Origin: Hymenobacter latericoloratus
GTDB lineage: Bacteria; Bacteroidota; Bacteroidia; Cytophagales; Hymenobacteraceae
NCBI RefSeq assembly: GCF_014199535.1
Contig: NZ_JACHNV010000009.1
Location: 1 to 64,000, forward strand
Direction of reading: 5' to 3'
Length of the DNA stretch: 64,000 bases
Shown here: positions 60,301 through 64,000 of the stretch, piece by piece
Numbering within the stretch: the stretch's first letter is position 1
How the letters are laid out: every line of letters begins with the position of its first letter
Position numbers and translations under genes: made by a program
Notes under the pieces: model-generated
Told to the model about the DNA's origin: nothing
Seen by the model: only the letters and a program-made list of their open reading frames with translations
Database searches by the model: none

Positions 60301-60871
60301 CGTGAAGCACGTGGAGTTCCTCGACGATACCAGCGGGGTGCTGGTGAAGTCGGTGAAGCCCAACTTCAAGCGCCTGGGCCAGCAGTACGGGGCCAAGCTG
60401 AAAGCCGTGGGGGCCCGCATCCAGCAGATGACCCCCGAGGAAATCAGCACCCTCGAAAAGACCGGCCAGCTGGCCGTGGAAATCGACGGCGAAGCCTACA
60501 CCCTGGCCCCCGACGACGTGGAAATCCGCACCCAGGACCTGCCCGGCTGGCTGGTTGCCACCGACGGCCCCCTTACTGTGGCCCTCGACGTGACCCTGAC
60601 CGAGGAGCTGCGTCAGGAAGGCGTAGCCCGCGAGCTGGTGAACCGTCTCCAGAACCTGCGCAAAGACAGCGGCCTGGAAGTGCAGGACAAAGTACGTGTG
60701 ACCCTGGGCCTGCAGCCGGAGCTGCAAGCCGCCGTGCAATCCTTCGGCGACTACATCCGGGAGGAAGTGCAGGCTCTGGCCCTGGATTTCTCCCCTGATC
60801 TGAACGGTGGTTCGGTACTGGAATTCGATGAGTACACCGTGCCCGTGCAGTTGGAAGTAGCAACTGTCTGA
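57365..60871 (+). CDS. ileS: Isoleucyl-tRNA synthetase, long (eukaryote-like) form
   Basis: 1168 residues. The ATG at 57365 is preferred; a TTG at 57341 adds only eight residues. The class I signature is G-I-H-H (56-59) in ANGAPGIHHVMART and KMSKR is near 705. The editing (CP1) domain begins WTTTPWTLPANTGLA and continues to about 570. The anticodon domain follows, with TKAARAIQDFVTDQLSNWHV. It charges tRNA-Ile. A stretch around residues 227-348 uses far more A- and T-rich codons than the rest, which suggests local recombination. Confidence 0.96.
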   Translation: MNYPEYKQPLNYGQVGTDILAWWKQNGIFEKSVSTREGQPTFVFYEGPPSANGAPGIHHVMARTVKDIFCRYQTLLGKQVSRKGGWDTHGLPIELQVEKELGITKEDIGKKISIEEYNQRCRETVMRFKAQWDDLTEKMGYWVDLSDPYITFEPEYIESCWALLKKLYDKGLLYKGYTIQPYSPAAGTGLSSHELNQPGTYRDVKDTTIVAQFQVKRDEKSEKLFVGTDDAAETFILAWTTTPWTLPANTGLAVGKNIPYAVIRTFNPYTYEPIAIVLARALVDKYFINLPFSKQIEQYDSEPELNIELVKDWIFNGKSGITAEQAKSYIRPSESYKRQMPYEIVKEFTGADLVGIRYERLFGQDKGYPAFEGEENAFRVINGDFVTTEDGTGIVHISPTFGADDFRAAQLAGVPALLVADDEGKLGPVVDRTGRYVAQMGEFGGRWVKNYDGHDDSGADYKTLDESIAIRMKGDGTAFKVEKYEHTYPHCWRTDKPVLYYPLDSWFIKTTAVKDRLIELNKTINWQPESTGTGRFGNWLENLVDWNLSRSRYWGTPLPIWRTQDGSEEICIGSIAELSAEIDKAVAAEVMTHNPIATGEMTDLHRPYVDDVFLVSPSGQPMYRETDLIDVWFDSGAMPYAQWHYPLENQEIFRKNFPADFIAEGVDQTRGWFFTLHALAVMLEDSVAYKNVMANGLVLDKNGNKMSKRLGNAIDPFATINQFGPDATRWYMIANAQPWDNLKFDLNGITEVQRRFFGTLFNTYSFYALYANLDGFQAREFDRVPYEDLTELDRWILSKLQSLIVEVRGHYDSYDPTKAARAIQDFVTDQLSNWHVRLSRRRFWKGELTADKRAAYETLQECLVVVAQLMAPIAPFFAEWLYKNMTDGMRAEAVAKNTPLAPESVHLTLLVQAEENRIDKALEERMDLAQRISSLTHSLRKKSVLKVRQPLQRILVPVFNETTREQVGKVEDLICAEVNVKHVEFLDDTSGVLVKSVKPNFKRLGQQYGAKLKAVGARIQQMTPEEISTLEKTGQLAVEIDGEAYTLAPDDVEIRTQDLPGWLVATDGPLTVALDVTLTEELRQEGVARELVNRLQNLRKDSGLEVQDKVRVTLGLQPELQAAVQSFGDYIREEVQALALDFSPDLNGGSVLEFDEYTVPVQLEVATV

Positions 60872-60880
60872 TGCTGAGAT

Positions 60881-60911
60881 GCCAACCGATCTTACGAAAA
60901 GGTCGGTTGGC
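60881..60911 (+). terminator. Probable terminator after ileS
   Basis: Perfect 9-bp stem (60881-60889 and 60903-60911), 13-nt loop; no clear T-run. Confidence 0.4.
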
Positions 60912-61052
60912 ACACTAGCGCACAAAGCATTCTGCGGCCTCCTTCCTGTGGTTCAAAAGGGCACAAAAAGCATTCAGAATACATACCAGCAGCGTAATAG
61001 CTGGCCTGCACGATTCGATAGCAAAGTCCAAAAATCTTCGTCACTTTGTGCT

Positions 61053-61131
61053 AAGAGAGGGGAGAGGTTCCGGGCCTGACATAGCGTCAGGGCGAAGTCT
61101 CACTTCTCACTTCTAACCTCTCACTTCTCTT
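61053..61131. repeat. Inverted repeat with CTCACTTCT units before lspA
   Basis: Arms 61053-61069 and 61115-61131 match at 15 of 17. The right arm is part of a tandem CTCACTTCT series that ends right at the lspA start. Confidence 0.45.
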
Positions 61132-61133
61132 CA

Positions 61134-61793
61134 ATGAAGTACTGGAAATACTACCTCGTGGCCCTGCTGGTCATCGTCATTGATCAACTTTCGAAGTGGG
61201 CGGTGCACCGCTACATGCCCATGGGGATGCCGGGTGAAATTCCGGTTTTCGGCGACTGGTTTAAGCTGCACTACACGCTGAACCCGGGTATGGCCTTCGG
61301 GGTAGAGTTGCCCGCGCCCTACGGCAAGGTTATCCTGACCTTGTTCCGCCTGCTAGCCGTTACGGGCATCAGCTACTACATCTACCGCCTCTGGAAGCAA
61401 CACGCGCCCAACGGCCTGATCATCTGCATTGCCATGATTCTGGGCGGGGCCATCGGCAACCTCGTTGACTCCATCTTCTACGGCATCATTTACGACAACG
61501 CTCCCTTTGGCGCGCCTACCCCCTGGTTGCACGGGCAAGTAATTGATATGCTCTACGTGGACATTTACGAGGGAATTCTGCCGGAATCATGGCCCCTGGT
61601 GGGTGGTTCGCACGTATCGCTCTGGCCCATTTTTAACATTGCTGATGCGGCCATTTTCGTGGGGGTAGCCCTGATTCTGATTTTCCAGAACCGCTTCTAC
61701 GGGCAGCACCTGGAAGAAGCCCACCCCGTAGCCGCCGACGACGCCAGAGCCGCCCAGGCCCGCCGCGACGCGGAGGCTTCGGAAGTGGCGTAG
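61134..61793 (+). CDS. lspA: Lipoprotein signal peptidase (signal peptidase II)
   Basis: 219 residues with four membrane helices. YTLNPGMAFG holds the N-x-G-x-A-F motif, GGAIGNLVDSIFYG the first catalytic Asp (D112) and WPIFNIADAAIFVG the second (D171). Between them is an insertion of about 45 residues (IIYDNAPFGAPTPWLHG onward), which I recall as typical of Bacteroidota LspA. It cleaves lipoprotein precursors such as the many encoded in this window. The C-terminal tail is Ala- and Glu-rich. A terminator follows. Confidence 0.96.
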   Translation: MKYWKYYLVALLVIVIDQLSKWAVHRYMPMGMPGEIPVFGDWFKLHYTLNPGMAFGVELPAPYGKVILTLFRLLAVTGISYYIYRLWKQHAPNGLIICIAMILGGAIGNLVDSIFYGIIYDNAPFGAPTPWLHGQVIDMLYVDIYEGILPESWPLVGGSHVSLWPIFNIADAAIFVGVALILIFQNRFYGQHLEEAHPVAADDARAAQARRDAEASEVA

Positions 61794-61814
61794 AAACGAA
61801 GCTGCTTACACGCG

Positions 61815-61850
61815 AAAAAGCCCGTTGGAATTACTCCAGCGGGCTTTTTT
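61815..61850 (+). terminator. Terminator after lspA
   Basis: 10-bp perfect arms (61815-61824 and 61840-61849), inner pairs, T-run. Confidence 0.88.
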
Positions 61851-61852
61851 TG

Positions 61853-61932
61853 TGTCATTCCGAACGCAGTGAGGAATCTGGGTCAACTCGTTAGATAATT
61901 AACCCAGATTCCTCACTGCGTTCGGAATGACA
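61853..61932. repeat. REP-like palindrome, copy c
   Basis: Perfect 31-bp arms (61853-61883 and 61902-61932), 18-nt centre. Arms open TGTCATTCCGAAC and contain GAGGAATCT. It directly follows the lspA terminator. Confidence 0.88.
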
Positions 61933-61948
61933 GTTTCAGGCCACCCCT

Positions 61949-62935
61949 CTACCACACCTGATGCACCAGCGGCTTGATGCGCTGCTCATAGATGCCGCGA
62001 ACGGCCTCCATTTGCTCTTTTGACAGCGCCGGCAGCTCGGCGGCGCTGAGGTTCGATTCGAGTTGGCTGGGCTTGGAGGCGCCGGGAATCACGCAGCTTA
62101 CCTCATCAAGCATGAGTACCCAGCGCAAAGCCACGGGAGCAAGATTGGGCTGGTCGGGGAACACCTTTTTCAACTCCTCCACAGCTGCCAGGCCGGTTTC
62201 ATAATCCACGCCCGAGAAGGTTTCACCCTTATCAAAAGCCTCGCCATTGCGGTTAAACTGGCGGTGGTCGTCGGGAGAGAAGGTAGTTTCGCGTGAGAAT
62301 TTGCCGGTGAGCAGGCCGCTGGCCAGAGGCACGCGCACAATCAGGCCTACGTCGTGGCGCTTGGCTTCACTGAACAACAGCTCCGTGGGACGCTGCCGGA
62401 ACATGTTGAAGATGAGCTGAATGGTGGTGACGTTGGAAAACGTGAGAGCCTTCAGCCCTTCCTCTACCTTCTCCACGCTCACGCCCAGGTTCCGGATTTT
62501 GCCTTCGTCCTTCAGCCGATCAAACACCTCAAAGATTTCGGGGCGGTAGTACACCTCCGTGGGCGGACAGTGCAGCTGAATCAGGTCCAGGGTTTCGAGT
62601 TGCATGTTGCGCAGGCTGGCCTCCACGAACTTGCGGAGCGCCTCGGGCTGATAGGCTTCGTTGACGTGAGGCTGCAGCTGGCGGCCGCACTTGGTGGCCA
62701 CGTACACCCGCTCGGAGCGGCTGCGCACCAGCCGGCCCACGGCTTTTTCACTTTCGCCGTCGCCGTACACGTCGGCCGTGTCGATAAAATTGATGCCGCT
62801 GTCCACGGCTTTGTTCAGGATGGCGTCGGCCGTTTCGTGGCTGAACGGGTCGCCCCATTTGCCGCCCACCTGCCAGGTGCCGAGGCTAATTTCAGAAACG
62901 TTGAAGCCGGTTTTGCCGAGTTTGCGGTACTGCAT
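61949..62935 (-). CDS. Aldo/keto reductase
   Basis: 328 residues of the AKR fold. MQYRKLGKTGFNVSEISLGTW opens the barrel. Catalytic residues lie in FIDTADVYGDGESE (Asp, Tyr), YVATKCG (Lys) and LIQLHCPP (His). NADP(H)-binding residues are in the C-terminal part (GASKPSQLESNLSA). It reduces aldehydes or ketones in the cytoplasm. Substrate unknown. The first half resembles the Bacteroidota type that is transcribed alone. Confidence 0.92.
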   Translation of the reverse strand: MQYRKLGKTGFNVSEISLGTWQVGGKWGDPFSHETADAILNKAVDSGINFIDTADVYGDGESEKAVGRLVRSRSERVYVATKCGRQLQPHVNEAYQPEALRKFVEASLRNMQLETLDLIQLHCPPTEVYYRPEIFEVFDRLKDEGKIRNLGVSVEKVEEGLKALTFSNVTTIQLIFNMFRQRPTELLFSEAKRHDVGLIVRVPLASGLLTGKFSRETTFSPDDHRQFNRNGEAFDKGETFSGVDYETGLAAVEELKKVFPDQPNLAPVALRWVLMLDEVSCVIPGASKPSQLESNLSAAELPALSKEQMEAVRGIYEQRIKPLVHQVW

Positions 62936-62983
62936 GGGGTAGGAAGGAAGTAATATGGATGATTTTGCGAGGAGAGTTGAACG

Positions 62984-63059
62984 GTTATTCCGGGCAGCGC
63001 AAGGAATCCGGGGTAGTGTTCAGAAAGTATCCCAGATTCTTCGCGCTGCTCAGAATGGC
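62984..63059. repeat. Degenerate REP-like palindrome, copy d
   Basis: Arms 62984-63015 and 63028-63059 match at 24 of 32. The right arm keeps CCAGATTCTTCGCGCTGCTC, similar to copies a and c, so this looks like a decayed copy. Confidence 0.6.
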
Positions 63060-63107
63060 AACTTGCTTGTACGCCAAACAGCCGCCGCAAGCTACTGCCC
63101 GCCTGCC

Positions 63108-63115
63108 TATCTTTA
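63108..63115 (+). promoter_or_regulatory. -7 box (TATCTTTA)
   Basis: 27 nt before the GTG at 63143. Confidence 0.45.
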
Positions 63116-63142
63116 CTTTTTTCCGCCTCGCTTCCCGTCGCC

Positions 63143-64000
63143 GTGTCCCAGCCCATTCTGTCCGTCCGCAACCTGACCATCGACTTTGCCAGCCACCGCG
63201 GCAACACGCGGGCCGTGGCAGACATTTCCTTCGACCTGCGGCGGGGCGAAACGCTGGCCATTGTAGGCGAGTCGGGCTCGGGCAAGTCGGTAACTTCCCT
63301 GGCCTTGATGGGGCTGATTCCGCTGCCGCCCGGCCAGATTACCTCCGGCGAGGCCCGGTTTCAGTCGGAGGCATTAGGGGAGGTAGATCTGCTGCAGCTC
63401 AGCGACGAGCAGCTGCAGCGCGTTCGGGGCAACGACATCAGCATGATTTTCCAGGAGCCGATGACCTCCCTCAACCCCGTGTATACCTGTGGCAGCCAGG
63501 TAGTGGAGGCGCTACGCCTGCACACCACGCTCACGGAGAAAGAAGCCGCGGCCCGCACCGTGGAGCTGTTTACCATGGCCCAGCTCCCGCGCCCCGAGAA
63601 AATATTCACGAGCTACCCCCACGAAATCAGCGGCGGCCAGAAGCAGCGCGTGATGATTGCCATGGCCATGGCCTGCAACCCCGCCATCCTGATTGCCGAC
63701 GAGCCCACCACCGCCCTCGACGTAACGGTGCAGGCCCGCATGCTCCGCCTCATCGACGACCTGCGCCGCCAGCACAATACGGCCGTCATCTTCATTACCC
63801 ACGACCTGGGGGTAGTAGCCGAAATAGCCGACCGGATTCTGGTGATGTACCGGGGAAGGGTGGTAGAACAGGGCACTGTTCTGGACATTTTCACCAACCC
63901 TCAGCATCCGTACACCAAAGGGCTGCTGGCATGCCGACCAAAACTTTCAGTCGGCAAAAAAAAGTTGCCCGTGGTGGCCGATTTCATGCGTGAAACGGCC
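63143..64000 (+). CDS. Oligopeptide ABC transporter ATPase, DppD/OppD-like (partial)
   Basis: The GTG at 63143 begins a frame that stays open to the right edge (286 codons). ILSVRNLTIDFAS opens it. Walker A is GESGSGKS, the Q loop is IFQEPMTSLNP, the ABC signature is ISGGQKQR, Walker B is ILIADEPTTALD and the H loop ITHD. QHPYTKGLLACRP is the OppD/DppD C-terminal motif. The following LPVVADFMRE looks like a linker, so a second ATPase half may follow beyond the window, as in the fused DppD-DppF proteins of Bacteroidota. It powers peptide uptake. Confidence 0.88.
   Translation, partial: MSQPILSVRNLTIDFASHRGNTRAVADISFDLRRGETLAIVGESGSGKSVTSLALMGLIPLPPGQITSGEARFQSEALGEVDLLQLSDEQLQRVRGNDISMIFQEPMTSLNPVYTCGSQVVEALRLHTTLTEKEAAARTVELFTMAQLPRPEKIFTSYPHEISGGQKQRVMIAMAMACNPAILIADEPTTALDVTVQARMLRLIDDLRRQHNTAVIFITHDLGVVAEIADRILVMYRGRVVEQGTVLDIFTNPQHPYTKGLLACRPKLSVGKKKLPVVADFMRETA

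Noticed and set aside
1..64000. tRNA, rRNA or CRISPR loci
   Set aside because: No cloverleaf, rRNA-like or regularly spaced repeat region was found by eye; a dedicated search could still find a short RNA.

Overview
The window looks like a chromosomal piece of a GC-rich member of the Bacteroidota, most probably Hymenobacter or a close relative (Cytophagales). The signs are SusC/SusD pairs, a type IX secretion sorting domain, TAnnTTTG-type -7 promoter boxes 17 to 35 nt before many start codons, a CrtD-CruF carotenoid pair, DUF4175 and DUF4385 proteins, a long IleS, and intergenic palindromes typical of this group. No tRNA, rRNA, CRISPR array or intact transposase was seen.

Layout. 1-5.9 kb: the tail of a SNF2 helicase, small lipoproteins and zinc-ribbon proteins, a seven-repeat T9SS cargo protein, and an RlmI-type rRNA methyltransferase. 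6.2-18.6 kb: a polysaccharide utilization locus on the minus strand, probably for a beta-1,3-glucan of the laminarin type. It holds a GH16 lipoprotein, a PKD surface lipoprotein, SusD, SusC, a membrane sensor fused to a transposon-derived zinc ribbon and helix-turn-helix, and a GH5-CBM6 enzyme. 18.9-22.6 kb: carotenoid genes, a thioredoxin pair behind a Fur-like palindrome, and an SGNH esterase. 22.8-32.1 kb: alpha-glucan metabolism (phosphorylase, two secreted GH13 enzymes, an MFS sugar carrier), interrupted by a GxxExxY gene inside terminal inverted repeats. 32.4-48.4 kb: a glycosyltransferase, an M16 protease, a DUF4175 coiled-coil protein, an RsbW-like kinase, ybeY, an Ate1-like transferase, mnmG and a methyltransferase. 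48.7-49.5 kb: a cluster of DnaA boxes with an AT-rich stretch, a good candidate for oriC. 49.5-64 kb: a PiT phosphate transporter, glyS, an MMPL-type exporter, ileS, lspA, an aldo-keto reductase, and the start of an oligopeptide ABC ATPase cut by the window edge.

The most interesting observation is in the glucan locus. The only regulator-like gene there (14213-16219) joins a 7TM-DISM sensor to the DNA-binding part of an IS1595-type transposase and lacks the transposase catalytic domain. The two minus-strand promoters of the locus, before SusC and before GH5, share a 20-bp element (19 of 20 identical) placed exactly 82 nt from identical TATATTTG boxes. The sensor gene lies downstream of the GH5 promoter, which suggests a membrane-tethered, self-regulated switch in place of the usual hybrid two-component or sigma/anti-sigma pair. 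This is inference.

Other points of note are repeats that supply the GTG start codons of mnmG and the following methyltransferase, a family of intergenic palindromes, structured leaders before susC, glyS and mnmG, and an AT-rich patch in the editing domain of ileS.
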